DNA of 64,000 nucleotides, from positions 248,001 through 312,000 of the forward strand of contig JODP01000003.1 of NCBI GenBank assembly GCA_000719025.1, written 5' to 3'. The notes below the pieces were generated by a model. That model was not told the origin of the DNA. It was given only the letters and a program-made list of their open reading frames with translations, and did not search any database. Origin of the DNA: Kineosporia aurantiaca JCM 3230 (lineage in GTDB: Bacteria; Actinomycetota; Actinomycetes; Actinomycetales; Kineosporiaceae). The first letter of the stretch is position 1. Every line of letters begins with the position of its first letter. Of this stretch, positions 45,753 through 57,974 are shown piece after piece. The position numbers and the translations under genes were made by a program.

Positions 45753-46021
45753 CTGAACTGACCGGGAACGGCAGAACCCAGCTGCCTTGAAGATCCGGCG
45801 CATTCAGTGAGCCGTCTGAGGCCTGCTGAGTGGTGCAGAGAGCGAGTTCTTGCTGGCCCAACCTGACCCTGATTGAGCTTCATCTGGACGCGACCTCTGC
45901 GTGGCGCCGGTGAAGACGGCTGTAGCTGCTGCCCGACCTGTTGGCTGAGCGACAGAGAAACCTTCGTCCAATCCCAATCGCTCAAGCTGTTGAGGGTAGA
46001 TGCGACTGCGACCTGAGGGCT

Positions 46022-46035
46022 GTTTCACGTGAAAC
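46022..46035. promoter_or_regulatory. parS: parS site, perfect consensus
   Basis: GTTTCACGTGAAAC, the only exact consensus copy found in the window. It is 283 bp from its left neighbour. Confidence 0.92.
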
Positions 46036-46737
46036 TCGAGCAGCCGCCTGAGCTTTCGTCTTCATCAGAGGTGCGCCGGCAGTTGAGGCTGGCGTCGGAA
46101 CCATCACTGGCGCCTGATCAGGTGCCATGAGGTCAGCCCAGAGACGCTCCTTGTTGCCTGACCGTTGCCCCGCGGTAGGCAAGGTTCGTGAGCCAGCGGG
46201 TACTCGGAAACTGTCGTATTCGACTCAGCGTGGGTTGTGCGACGCGTTAGGTGTCTTTGATGGTCGCGTCCAACTATCTGCGATCCTTAAGGTCGACACG
46301 GTGCATAGTCGGCAGGTCGGCGCTCCGACCGGCGATCACTTCCTCCAGCCTGCGAGGCTCATTGCCTGAGGCGTCGGCCAGGGGCGGCAGGTCGGCATAG
46401 ATTTCTTCCTTCTGCTTGCCATGGCACGCCATCCGCAGCGTTGACACACCACTTATTCGGAGCCGCTGAATGAGCGCGTAGGGACTCCCGATGCTGCACC
46501 CACGTTGACTCACCATCCGCTGTGCTGGCGTGAGCCTCACCGCTCCAGGCGGATCAAATCGAACGAGATCCAACCGAGAACTCCGGGCCTTGGGCGTGGC
46601 AATCCGACACCCAATCGATCTGCCCAGGCCTTCCGCCATTGGATCGCGCCGCAGGGCACTACTGCTACGCGCCCATTCTCGAGGTGTGAAGATCAGCGAA
46701 TTTGACGGCGCCGACCCCATTTCAGACAAGCTCCTCC

Positions 46738-46863
46738 GCGATCCGCGATCCGCGATCCGCGATCCGCGATCCGCGATCCGCGATCCGCGATCCGCGATCC
46801 GCGATCCGCGATCCGCGACCTGCGACCTGCGACCTGCGACCCCCGACCCCCGACCCCCGACCG
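46738..46863. repeat. 7-bp tandem repeat, 18 units
   Basis: Eleven identical GCGATCC units are followed by three GCGACCT, one GCGACCC, two CCGACCC and a last CCGACCG; total 126 bp. The change from GATCC to GACCC along the array shows gradual divergence. Located between two parS sites. Not translated usefully (RDPRSAI repeats in one frame). Confidence 0.9.
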
Positions 46864-47434
46864 CGATCCCCGACCCGCGATCCGCCGGTCAGGCAGGCCC
46901 CGCAGGTGGGCGACCCGGTCGGTGGCCGGCTGCTGACGGCCGCGCAGGACGCGTTCGCCCACGGCATGGCCGTGGGGGCCGTGGTCGCGGTGGGCCCGCG
47001 ACCCGCCGCCCGCGACGCGGGCCGAGACCCGATGGCTGGCAGGTCAGTGACTGGCTAGCCGGTGGTCGTGATCTGTACTGCCTCGGGCTCGGGGCGTCGG
47101 CTGTGACATGAGAGTCCCGCGCTGGGGGCGTGAGGACGACGCCCAGGAGGCTCAGGTGAAGGTTGGGATTCTTGCGCAGACATAGGCGCCCCTCAGCGTC
47201 TAGGGCGCAGTATCTGGGGAAACCGTCGGTCAGCTTTCTTCTGGATGGCTGTGGAAATATCCGGTCTCATACCGGCTGCAAGCGACTGCTGCTGAGGGTC
47301 GGATTAAATCCTGCCATTTGGACCAGCCGCCGCCGCTGAGCCCTGACGAGCGTGGTGGAGCCCCGGCCGAGCTTGGGTGTGGCCCGACACATCCACTGCT
47401 AACTAGGCGGAGCAGCCCACCAAGGTTCTTGTCA

Positions 47435-47448
47435 GTTTCACGTGGAAC
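47435..47448. promoter_or_regulatory. parS: parS-type site (GTTTCACGTGGAAC)
   Basis: 13 of 14 match, one A-to-G change in the right half-site. The same 14-mer recurs at 50072 and 51442, and inverted at 48314 and 52376. Confidence 0.8.
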
Positions 47449-48313
47449 AGAGTCGGACCCAAGCTCGAGTAATAGCAGCAGTCGTGCCGGACCAGTCCCA
47501 GTGCCAGCGGGCGGATGCAATAGGGCGATCATGGCCCAAGGACGCAACTCAGTGGCAAACTTCAACACTTCGGCGGGGGAACGATCTCTCGAAGCGCACC
47601 TGGCCCATGTCAGGTATTGGCCGCTCAAGTCGACTTGGCACGGGGTAACAGTCGAGGGCTATCACCCCAATTAGCTTCACGTGGGCCGGCAGCGATCGCC
47701 ACTAAAAGGACTGTTCGAGAGGGAGCAGCGACGGATCCTCCAAGCCGCCAAGCGGCGGAAGCCGGGTGGGACCTCGAGATCCCGGCGGACAGCTAGGAGA
47801 CTTGGTGAGCGTCAATGTGCTCAGGTCGGCACAGTCGCCACTGGTCAGAAGCTTGAGCCCATGAGAGTGCTCATCTTGCTGGAGTACAACGCTTCTTATC
47901 CTGCGGCACTGAAACGGACACCTCCCCTTGCTGGCCGAGTGCTGCCGCAGCACGTCCCAGAGCGTCTGCTGGCATAGAAACCTTCGGCTCAGCTCCTTCC
48001 ACGTAGACCGGGCGTACTCGATAGGGCCGAGTAAAAGCCGCCTGCAAGCTCGGAACCCTTGGGCCTCGCAATACCCGCGGCCCTTTACCGGTAGCACGCC
48101 GCTTCTGCATGATCGCCCACAGGCTGGATCAGGAGAGAAGTTGAATCAGATCCGGTCAGGACGAAGCTGGCCTCAGTCGTGCGACGAGAGCCGTGAGCGA
48201 CTTCTAGGTTGTAGCGCGACCAACGTCACGTTGTGGGTGAGGTACTTACCCACAGGTCCGAGCCGGGAGAGAGCTCGTTCAAGAGTCGCGGTCTAAGGTT
48301 GGCTCATCCTGCG

Positions 48314-48327
48314 GTTCCACGTGAAAC
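48314..48327. promoter_or_regulatory. parS: parS-type site (GTTCCACGTGAAAC)
   Basis: Exact reverse complement of the 47435 variant; 13 of 14 to consensus. Confidence 0.8.
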
Positions 48328-48932
48328 AACAAATGAGTTCATCAGCGAGTCCATCCGCAAGCACCTCGCGCGAAAGTCACCGTCTGGCCCGTGCAGACAG
48401 CGTCGGTGCCCTGCTCTACGAAGACTAAAACCGTGGCCGCAAAGCACAGCGTCCCTACGACAAGCTCAAGTTGGTAGTAAGGACCTTCTGCAGGTGGATG
48501 TCGAAATGCTCAGAGACCTTCGACGATGCCACGTCAGCGCGCTTGGCGGTACAGAACGGTGGCCGATGAGAGGCCAGGCCTAGGTGGATGAAGCTGGGTG
48601 GATAGAGCTTTCTATCGTGCAGGCGTGTGTGTTGCTTAGCCAGTGTGCTGACGATTGATACAAAGCTCCTGACGACGGTGAGGCCACCATGGCCGGAAGG
48701 AGCGAGGAGACTGGCGCCCCTGCCCGAGTCATCAGCTCCGTCATGCGCGGACCGCTGCCGGTTCTCAATTGTCGGTCGCCATGTGCTCGATGACGTGCCC
48801 AAGCCCGCTATCGAATGCTGAGGACTGATAGCCGGGGGTAGTCAGGGATCTGTCCAGCGACTAGGGGCATCGTCAACAGATAAACCTTTTAGAAGAGTCG
48901 CCGGCACCACAACGTCGACGTTATCCCCAGAG

Positions 48933-48941
48933 TTGTCCACA
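48933..48941. promoter_or_regulatory. DnaA box in the gene desert
   Basis: Perfect TTGTCCACA, with TTATCCCCA 12 bp to the left, and CTATCCACA (48997) and TCATCCACA (49091) to the right: a small cluster over 180 bp. Confidence 0.6.
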
Positions 48942-50071
48942 GCCCTTGCGAGGGCAATTGCTGGTCAAACGATCGCTACATCGAAAGCTCACAACCCTAT
49001 CCACAGGCGGCGGGGAAGGCTGTGAACGGTCACTCCCATGGGCTGCCTGGGGTTGAGAAGTCCGTAGGTCTCGTATGAAGTAGTCCCCGATCATCCACAG
49101 GCGCCCGAAGTTGCGGGGCCTTAGCCATTGGTGGCGCGTCTGCGGCTGTGTCGAGTCCACGATTAGCCGACGTCTAGGGCCTCCAGCGGCTGCTCTCGAC
49201 TGCCACAGCCAGAGGGCAAGAGCGGACGTCCAGTGGCAGCCACGACACGCAAGTGCGGTTGGCCTCCGCGTGGCGCCGCGTGACAGGCGCCATCCAACTA
49301 GCGAGCCTTCCGTAACTAGCGACTGCAAACTGATCCGATCCTCTTGTCAGATCTGTGGCCCGACGCGACGCCGCACACGAGGGCTTATTGGTAGGCGCTC
49401 TATAGCTGGGCCTGACTGATCCGCCGGCATCCCATCCGCGCATTCCACTGACACATGTTGGGAAACATCGAGCGGCTGGTTCGCGGTTGACGAGTTGGTC
49501 TTCTGAGGGTGGTCCGCCCTTCTGGTGGACTTGATCCGGTGATGCTGCGCCCTTGGCTTCGCCTACGCGAACTCCCTGATCCTTTGCTCTGCGCACGCAG
49601 CCTGGTCGAGGCGGTCGCAACCGGGCAGTGGCTCAAGGTCTTGCCCTGGGTGCCAGAGCTATCGACATGCGCTGCGAGCTGACACTGTGACACTGGAAGA
49701 GGTTCGTCTCGCCTGCCATGGATCAGTAACGAAGGCCCTCATGGGGATAGCGGCTCGCTCTTGTGCTGTGCCATTCCCTGAGCAGTCGATGTCTCCTGTG
49801 CGATCGGTCGTTGCCGTACTAACGACTTGGATCTCGAAAGTGTAGATGCCGGTGCGATCCGCTTAGAGTGGCGCCGGCCCTATGGAAGATCGAGGAAGCG
49901 GACCTTCTTGGAATGATGGATTGCGTGCCGCGAGTTGGCTGCGACAGGCTCCCCGGCATTTTCCGTGGCGTGCAGACGAACTGCCTGCGCGGCACAGCCG
50001 GGTGAGGTCACAAAGCTTCATTCCTCCGGGGCTGATGCTCAGCTTCTGCTGGCCTGACGGAACGACCGAAG

Positions 50072-50085
50072 GTTTCACGTGGAAC
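50072..50085. promoter_or_regulatory. parS: parS-type site (GTTTCACGTGGAAC)
   Basis: 13 of 14 match, same variant as 47435. Confidence 0.8.
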
Positions 50086-50224
50086 CGCGAGGCGAGGCTG
50101 GATGCCCCTATAGGCCCTAGCGCGTGGGCAGCCATCTTCACCAAGCGCCAAAACAGAGCGCATCCCTCCCGAATCGCAAGGGGAGGAGGCGACTCCTCTC
50201 GGACAACGCAGGTCCTCCAACCCC

Positions 50225-50233
50225 TGTGGATAA
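50225..50233. promoter_or_regulatory. DnaA box in the gene desert
   Basis: TGTGGATAA, complement of TTATCCACA, with TGTGGGTAA at 50237 and TGTGGATGA about 33 bp later. A three-box cluster 140 bp from a parS-type site. Confidence 0.6.
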
Positions 50234-51441
50234 ATCTGTGGGTAAGCAAGCATCTTGTGCTCGAGTGCCTGTGGATGAGTAGTGCAACGGTGCAACCCAC
50301 AAGTCAGCTAGGTCTGAAGTGGAGGCCTCCCCGCAGTGGCTACGCAAGGCGGGGATCAGGCCGGATCGAGGATGACCTCTGCTTGCGGATCGAGGCTTCG
50401 CGCGTTCAGGGACCGCTACTCGGTTGTTGACCAGCGAGGAGGGCCGGCGAGAGGCGAGACTAGTGGCGGTTCGATGCACTCGCGGACGACCTGCTCCAGC
50501 GCTCGACATCAGCGATGATCTCCGCCAAGCCGCCCCTTGCACGGCTCGCCATATGGGCGATCAAGTCTTGCGGCTAGGAGCGTCGGCCATCATCTGGCGG
50601 TGATTTGCCTTCCGCCGAAAGGCTACGCGCTGGGGTCTGGTCCTAGCCCCGGATTGATGGCGTTACTGCCAGCCTGGCGCGGAAGTTCCCAGAGGCAGCC
50701 CTTGCTCCGTCCGCTTTGGACGGTAGGCGACGGGAGAGCGGGCGTCGTTCACGACGATGGCGATCTGGTGGTGACTCGATCGATCCGCTCAAGCTCATGG
50801 CGGCGGCTGATCGCGGCTTCAGGGACGCCAGTCATTGAGCATGTAGAACGGAAACGCGGGCAACCCAAAGCACCGGGTTTTTCCGACGGCTTTTAGGTCC
50901 ATCGGTACTCAGTCTATTGACGCTTAAATGGGGAAGCTGGGGATACGAGCGTTCGGGAGTCCCGCCTGCAGTGTCCATGCCGGCTAAGTCCTCGCCATCC
51001 ACGATTGGCCGTCGACGATCAGTTCTGCCGGCTCCAGCCAACTGTCGACCAGCCGGTCCACCCCAGAGGTATGGATCCCTACGACGGGGCGATCAAGGTC
51101 GAAATCCGAGGTGCGTGGCTGCGCCTTCGGGGAGGCCGTCCTTCCAAGGAAGGCTGCGATGCGCGAGACCAGGGCGCGCTGTTGCGTTCTGGTCAGATGG
51201 GCCAGATTGCCGCTCGAAGTTTCCGACGACGAGGCTCTAGTGAAAGCGCGGAATCCCTGGCTTCCGCCACCGCCTGTCAGGAGATGTGCGGTCTGAGGAC
51301 GGAGGGCCAGCGTGTGCATCTTCCGTGGCACCTTGCGATGGGGGGTTGGTGCCGAAGCTATTGGCCACGTGGGGCATCAATGGGCGACCTCCTGATTGCT
51401 GCCGTATCCGTGATCAACTGACGTTGATTCGGGGTGGCGTA

Positions 51442-51455
51442 GTTTCACGTGGAAC
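51442..51455. promoter_or_regulatory. parS: parS-type site (GTTTCACGTGGAAC)
   Basis: 13 of 14 match, same variant as 47435 and 50072. Confidence 0.8.
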
Positions 51456-52375
51456 ATGCCAGGTGGCGCGCTGGAAGACGCAGCTGATGCTGCGCGAACC
51501 TTGCGCAGGATTCCTTGCGCCGCAGTTGAGTCCAGTGCGGATAGCTGCCCGATTGATCGTATGCATGAGGGGATATCGGAGCGCCGACCATGGGTGATCC
51601 CACCAAGGAGAATGGGCAACACCTCATGCGGCCGGTTTGGGGGTGATGACACTCGACTAACGACCTAGTTGGCTGAGTCTGGGCAATGGCGCAATCACGG
51701 TCTGGCCCCTGCTTGACTGAGCCTGGATGGATGCGGCATCGGATCCCGTGGCTGAGATCCGTAACATTGTCGAGTACAGCCCAGAATCGGGACCTGGGTC
51801 CGTTCCGATAAGGGGTCCCTCAAAGATTGGGTCATGGGTGGTGGCATGCAGGTCCACGTAGGCATGTGCCGAGCCCATGACAACAAGCCAAGGCTTTGAT
51901 TCAGCGATCCCAGGTTCTCGGTCTGGGCGGGGGAGAGTTCTGCAATTGTGGCGGGGAGACTGAACAGTCCGATGACGCTGTCACTCGCGCTAACAGGACG
52001 GTCAAAGACAGGCCCATGCCCGAACTGGTCCGAGTCATGAGCGCCAGCAGCGAACGGTCGCGGCCGCGGTGAGAGCCCGTCTCAGGGATGCCGGCATGTC
52101 TCTGCTTTCGTCTACCCATCCCGATTGACGTTGACGAGGATGCTGCAGACGAGAATAAGACGCCATTCCAGTGGGACTGCCTGTAGCAACTTGAGGCTAT
52201 ATCGCCCCTGGGACCAATCGAGATGGCGATGGTGAAGCATCGATCCAGCCGGGCTAGATCTGCTGAAGTCTCATGGACTAAGAGCACTGACTTAGGGCGA
52301 TGCGGCGTGGCCGCCTGCGCACGGTCCGATCGAGGGCACGCTCAACGGCCGGCCTTTGCCTCTTGCCGAGCTTCG

Positions 52376-52389
52376 GTTCCACGTGAAAC
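52376..52389. promoter_or_regulatory. parS: parS-type site (GTTCCACGTGAAAC)
   Basis: 13 of 14 match, inverted version of the common variant. Confidence 0.8.
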
Positions 52390-54580
52390 ACAGTATGTGA
52401 ACGCTAGTTCAATGCCGACGCTGGGGGAGACGTCTCGTGCAGACACTGTTCGTCATAGGGGTGCCAAGTCGATTGGTTCGCATGCCCGGGTCGAGTGCCG
52501 CCCATTGATTGCCTCGGCTCTGTCGCGAGGTGGCGAACCGAGAACTTGGTATCGCTTGCCAACCTTCTACGTCACGAGCAGGGCCAGCGATTGCGTTGGC
52601 CCTGAGAGGTGCCACGCCACAAGCACCATCGGTCTGGGAGCTGGCTCATGAAGCCGAAGTCGGCTGATCCCGCCCTTAGGAACCGTGCTGACTAAGGACC
52701 AAGGGTCAGCGTCGAAGATGGACGTCCGTCAGAAAGACGACCGTGGTTCGGACCAGGCTGCGGTTGGCCGGATCAAGCGGGATCACTCGGGCTGGAGGAG
52801 GATGCCTGCTCGGGCGACGGGATGACACCGGTGGCCCATTTGGGTGTCACAGATGTTAGGGCGCGGCCCGAATCATCCGCCTGAGCCGTGTGAAGCTGGT
52901 TGCAGGTCTCTGGACATGGAGCGCGTCGCCCGCGCGGCAGATCTGAGGGGAAGGCGAGCTCGTCCTCTTGCCGGCATTCGCTAAGAAACTTGACGAGGGT
53001 GAGGTCCGTCTCCATCGCAGGAATGAGCATCTGACTAGGAGCCCCCTTCACGGCGATTGCGCCGGCGCAGCGTTCGTCGTCAGACCTGCTGTCCCCACTT
53101 GCCTGAGTCTGAGGTTACACAGCGAAGGATCAAGCGAGCGTGGGGTGGATCGGATGGCCAGTAGCGAAGCCCGGGTGAAGTTCTAGCGATCGGGATAACA
53201 GGGTCGTCGCGCAGCAAGCCGCAGTGAAGCGCACTTGGCCCAAGCGGCAATCAGTCGGCTGGTGCCGCGTCCCGTGCCCAACAGCCGGCAATATTAGCCA
53301 GCTGTCAGTGTTCAAGGCGAGTCCCACCGGGGGCGAGCAGAGAAGCTGTTCGATGGTGTTGGTGCCCTTGCACGGGGTCTGGGACCCAGCGCCATATGTC
53401 GTCGCGCTGGCCATGCGAATCAAAACGAGACAAGAGGAGTCGCGACTAGAAGGGGTCCGTGGGCCTCGCAAGCTGCCCTGAGGGACGGGCTGGGCTCTGC
53501 TTGGTTCGTTACCTCTTGATCCGCAGCGCCGAGGGCTCAGAATTTTGCTGGCTCTTGGGCCCTACTTACTCGGTGAGCTTCCGGGGGCCGAAGATGGTGT
53601 CCGGCCGCCCACGAGCGTGATCATTGAAAACTGGTGAGCGAGATTGCCAGGCGGCGATCGCATGGATCGTTCGAGCTGAAAGCACCAAGATCGTAGACGT
53701 GGTCCCGTGTGATGAGTCGTTGGCTGCTCTAAGGCAGGGATGAATGTCATGTGTCAGATCAGGGGCTGCCACCGTTTCTTCGTCGCCTTCGCTGTGATGC
53801 CAGATGCCAGCTGGCTCGATTAGGACGCGACTGTCAGAGGAGCCGCACGAGTACGTGGATCGAGCCCGGGTGAGCAACACTGGATTGCTCGCCGGTTCGG
53901 CGTGAGGGGCGTGGTCTTGGGGTTGTACTAGTTGGGGGCTTCCAAGGCTTGAGCAGCGAACCTAGAACCTAGCTGTTCGTCATCGCAGGAGGATCGTGCT
54001 GAGAAGGGAGCTGCACTTCATCCGGGATAGTCGAGCCCGGGTGCTCCGATGGGATGGTCGGCTCAATGCCTGCTCGACAAGCCTGCGGGGTCCTACCCAG
54101 TTTCTGCTCGAGAGGGCTGAGAGCAGTCTGACGGGCCGACCCGGTGCAGGCTCGAGCAGGTCGAGGGGCGCCTAGCCGGAGCGGGCATTGCGATCGCCGT
54201 CGGACTTTCGTGTCGACGGACCAGTACGAGTGAGTTCCGCATTGGATGCTTATGGCGCAATGATCAGCGGGTGCCAGAAACTTCGAGACCGAAGGCGCGT
54301 TGAGTCACCGCACCGCCGGACGCAGTACGTCAGCTCTTTAATGGCTGCTGATCTTGTGACAGATGCTTTCTTCATTGGGCCAGGCATGTTCGTCCGAGTT
54401 GGCTTGGAGCATCTGACGGGTCGTCCGAACACAGCCTCCAGGAAGAGCTGCGAGTGAGCGTGGGGGTGTGCTGCGGCGTCTGAGTGACGTTCGTACTCCC
54501 TCCTAGGAAGCACCAGAAGGAACGATGCCAGTAGGTGCTCACCTGGTTCTGGCTTCGGTCATCCAGTAAGTCGTTGGGTT

Positions 54581-54594
54581 GTTTCACGTGGTGC
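54581..54594. promoter_or_regulatory. Partial parS-like site (GTTTCACGTGGTGC)
   Basis: One perfect half (GTTTCACGTG) and a degenerate right arm; 11 of 14. May bind ParB weakly or be a decaying site. Confidence 0.5.
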
Positions 54595-55167
54595 GGCGAA
54601 GATCAGCGTTCGCCGGCCTGTCTACGTTCAACCGCGCTTATCCGGGCTCCCGTCGCTCTAGGGCGTGCGTCTGTCTTAAGAGGTAGGCACGACCACTTGC
54701 TGAGGCCTCATGTTGGCAAGGGTGCCGACACATGGTGCGAACGGTTTGGAACTGGGCCTCCTCAGGGCCCGGTGCACGGATAAGTCGCCAGCGGCCCATA
54801 AGACTGTGGTCGTGTGTAATCGCCAGCTACAACGTCCAGTGATGAGACATCCACGGCGACAAGGCTTGGAACGTTGGCTTCCCGAACCTGGTGGCAACGG
54901 AGCCGAACCGGGGCGCCGTCAGATCAAGACGAGCTGATCTATCGGGGGAGAGGTCTCGGTCGACGGGCAGCCTCTGTTCGGTGTCAGGCCGTGTTCGCTC
55001 GCCTGAGATGGAGATCCCAGATGAGACCGCCGTGTCAGCGGGCACCGCGCGTGATCCATTGATAGATGGGGCTACTCGCCCCTCTAGTACAGGTGTCTCG
55101 GCTGGCGCTTCTCCGCCTAGCCCAGCCCCGGGCCCAGCCCAGGCCCAGCTCTGCTCTGGTCCAGCTC

Positions 55168-55231
55168 GGTCCGGCCCTGGTTTGGTCCGGCCCTGGTTTG
55201 GTCCGGCCCTGGTTTGGTCCAGCCCCGGGTC
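55168..55231. repeat. 16-bp tandem repeat within a degenerate GGTCC-rich block
   Basis: Three perfect copies of GGTCCGGCCCTGGTTT, then a diverged fourth (GGTCCAGCCCCGGGTC). The surrounding DNA from about 55118 to 55345 is made of related words such as CCCAGCCCAGGCCC and GACCGGTCGGACCGGTCGG, so the decay extends beyond the clear units. Confidence 0.85.
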
Positions 55232-56346
55232 GGCCCAGCTGGATCCGGCCCAGACCGACCCGGTCTGGCCCAACTTGGCCCTGACCCCGACTGGTCCAGC
55301 CTGGCCCGCCCAGACCGGTCGGACCGGTCGGACCAGCCCGGCATAGCACGGACCGGTTCGGCGAAGGCCGAGGAATTGGTCCGGACAAGCATTTAGGGGT
55401 GAACGTGCTGGAGGTGGCTGCAAAGCCAGGCGTCTGCGCGCAATCGGCGCGCAGGTGTTGGCTGGCTGATGGATAACTGCCTGGAGTGAAGGGGCGCCAG
55501 CCCGGCCTACAGATCGGGTTGGCTCGAGCAACAGCTTGAGGGTCTCCCGGATGAGAGGCCGTTGTCCGGGCTAGATCGTCGCTGGCGGTGGGCCAAAACT
55601 TTGCCGGATCTCATGCAGTGAGGGTGGCCGGGGCTCCCAGCAGGTAGCGCTGGCGCAAGGCGTGGGTCTGCGCCGGCTTGTCAGCGAACTTCGGGGGGCT
55701 GCGCGATCGCGTTTGTCGCCCTTTCCCGGCCTGCGGTCTTAGCTAAGACGTGGACCGACCTCGCGCGCGACGTTCTGCAGAGTGAAGGCTGTGGGCTGCA
55801 CGGCGGGCCTGGGCGAGGTGGTCAGGCGGAAGTGCGGCTCGCGGATCTAGGACGACTTCTTCGCCAAGGCATGGGTGGAAGTGGAGCTGATCCTCGACGT
55901 GGCTGCATGTGGAAGGACGCCGAAGCAAGCGCCGACCGATGGGGCAGGTCGCCGCCGTTACGGAGATCATGGACGATGCCAAGGACGTCTAGCGAGGACA
56001 GTGATCGCGCTGGGATGTGGGCAAGTGTGAAGCACGCGGGCTAAGGAAGATGGCGGGATCCATCCGGCGACGAGACAGAGATTCATTCGTGAGCGGCAAG
56101 GGAAGACGGAGCCGACGGAGGTCGATGCCTGCCGGCTCTTACGGGTTTGGACTCAGTGAAGACCGCCTGCAACTGCTGCGCTCGGGGTCGGCATTCGAGC
56201 CAAGGAGATGACGAGCATGCGGGCATAGTCGTCGAGCAGGTCATTGCTAGACGTTGGTGGCAGGGATGAGCGCGTCGTTTCGTGGTATTGGCGGGGCCGA
56301 ATAACGCTCGTTGCGTCTCAGACTGCTCGCCTGATGCTGCTCGCTT

Positions 56347-56360
56347 GTTTCACGTGGTGA
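56347..56360. promoter_or_regulatory. Partial parS-like site (GTTTCACGTGGTGA)
   Basis: Perfect left half-site with the right arm lost; 10 of 14. Same GTTTCACGTGGTG core as the site at 54581. Confidence 0.4.
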
Positions 56361-57854
56361 GTGATTTAGCGGGCCGGCCTCGGGAACCTCCTTTCTAGCA
56401 TGTCCCTAGGAGGTAACCGGCTCGGGCCAAGCCAGTTCCTCTGTCGGGCTGGACGGACCAGCGTTAGGTACCTGCTGGATACCGAAGCTGCCTAGCTGGT
56501 CGAGCTTGGGCAAGCCCGCGGAACGGTGCACGCTGCTTTTCGGTCAAGCTCTGCGTGCCGCTGGCAAGGGAAGTAACGGATTCGATCATCCCGGGTGGAA
56601 CCAGCTTCACCACGCTCATGCAGGTGTACGCCTTGGCCATCGGAGACTGGTCCGCGCAAGCTGCCGATCTATGGAAGTCGATGCGTCGAGACTTGCTTGA
56701 GTGAGCCCGTCGGCCACGAAGTTCGTGAGTGTTGAGGGCGAGCCTAGTTGCAGCGGGCTGGGCAAGGTCTAGCGACAAGCCTTAAGAGACCCTCTCGGGA
56801 TGAGCTCGAGATGGGGGCGCTTTGGGTGTGGAGCTTGCGGCCTTCTCATGGCGAGCGAGTCTGTCGGCAGCCTGAGATGACAGATGGGAGGCGCTGGAGG
56901 CGGCCGGCATGACAGGGCGGCAGTCCTGGATAACTGGCGGTACGTGCCACAAGTGCGTAAGCCAACTTATGACGACTGCAATGGAAAGACGGCACGGGAC
57001 GTACGGCTGGCTGACCGGGTCATTGGCTGGCTTCTGGCAGACCCTGGCTTCTGGCAGATGCTCGGCTGCGGTTCGCTTGTGCGGAGGGGGGTGACAGTTC
57101 CGGCCGTTGCATGGTGACGGTGGGGTGACGTTGCAAGCGTGACGCCGGTTCAGAGAGCGAGCCGACTACTGGCTCCAGGTGCCGAGGTCCCGCGCTGCAG
57201 TTGACGCCCGACGGGTGCCGTTTTGGGCGCACGCGGGCTAATAGCCGCGATGCAGCCCTGCTGGCGGGATGGCCGCCCGGCACTGCGTCCGGCCGGCCTG
57301 GGGGCACACATGACCCCGCAGTGTGGCGTGGTGGCGAAGCTGGCGTGGTGCGTGCTGGCGGTCTTGATTCCTGGTAGTCGTCATAAGCGTGGCCGTCGGG
57401 ACTGGGTAAGCCAAAGCCGGGTAGCTGGAGTTTCCAGCGTGGCGATAGCGGACGCTGCGTTGTCAATCCTTCCGTTTCAGAAGGAGGTGGCACGGCTGCG
57501 GAAAAGCGAACGAACGAAGGGCCGATGCAGCCCAGGAGTGAGGCCGGCCCTCCGTGGATCGTCGGGTTGATTCCGGGAAAGGGGCTCGACGCGGGGATCA
57601 GCGGCGGGTCGGTCTCGGCAAGCGCGCCGATGGGGAGTCCGGTTGTCACCAGAACCTGGTTAGAGGTGACTTCCCGTAGGTGGCGGCTTGTTATCGCAGG
57701 TGAGAGCCGGAATAACGTGATTGACTGGCGTTGTCACTGGCAGCGATGCTTCGGTACGACTCGGTGACGTTCGTTGGATGTTCGACAGATGGCTCAGTGG
57801 TCTAACGCCGCCCTCCTGCTCCTGCCCGAAGACGCCTAATCCACAGCGCTGACC

Positions 57855-57974
57855 TGTGGACAACGTCGGGGCGGCTGGCTGTGGACAGAGGGCTGCGGAG
57901 GACTTTGGACAGGGCTCTGACCAGCTTGGATGGCACGACTCCCAGAGCTCGCTCGAGTGTGGAAGTTATCCACA
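57855..57974. promoter_or_regulatory. DnaA-box cluster just upstream of parA
   Basis: TGTGGACAA at 57855-57863 (complement of TTGTCCACA), TGTGGACAG at about 57880, TTATCCACA at 57966-57974 and TTCTCCACA just after. The cluster ends about 90 bp before the parA start and could link parAB expression to DnaA. Confidence 0.65.

Noticed and set aside
46530..47111. 193-codon frame with RDPRSAI repeats
   Set aside because: Direct translation of the 7-bp tandem repeat; both strands give similar repeat peptides.
47674..47687. GCTTCACGTGGGCC as a parS site
   Set aside because: Only 10 of 14 positions with changes in both arms; CACGTG alone is common in GC-rich DNA.
57020..57649. 209-codon leftward frame upstream of parA
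   Set aside because: Pro/Ser-rich with no motif, and no ribosome-binding site seen; typical of GC-rich non-coding DNA.
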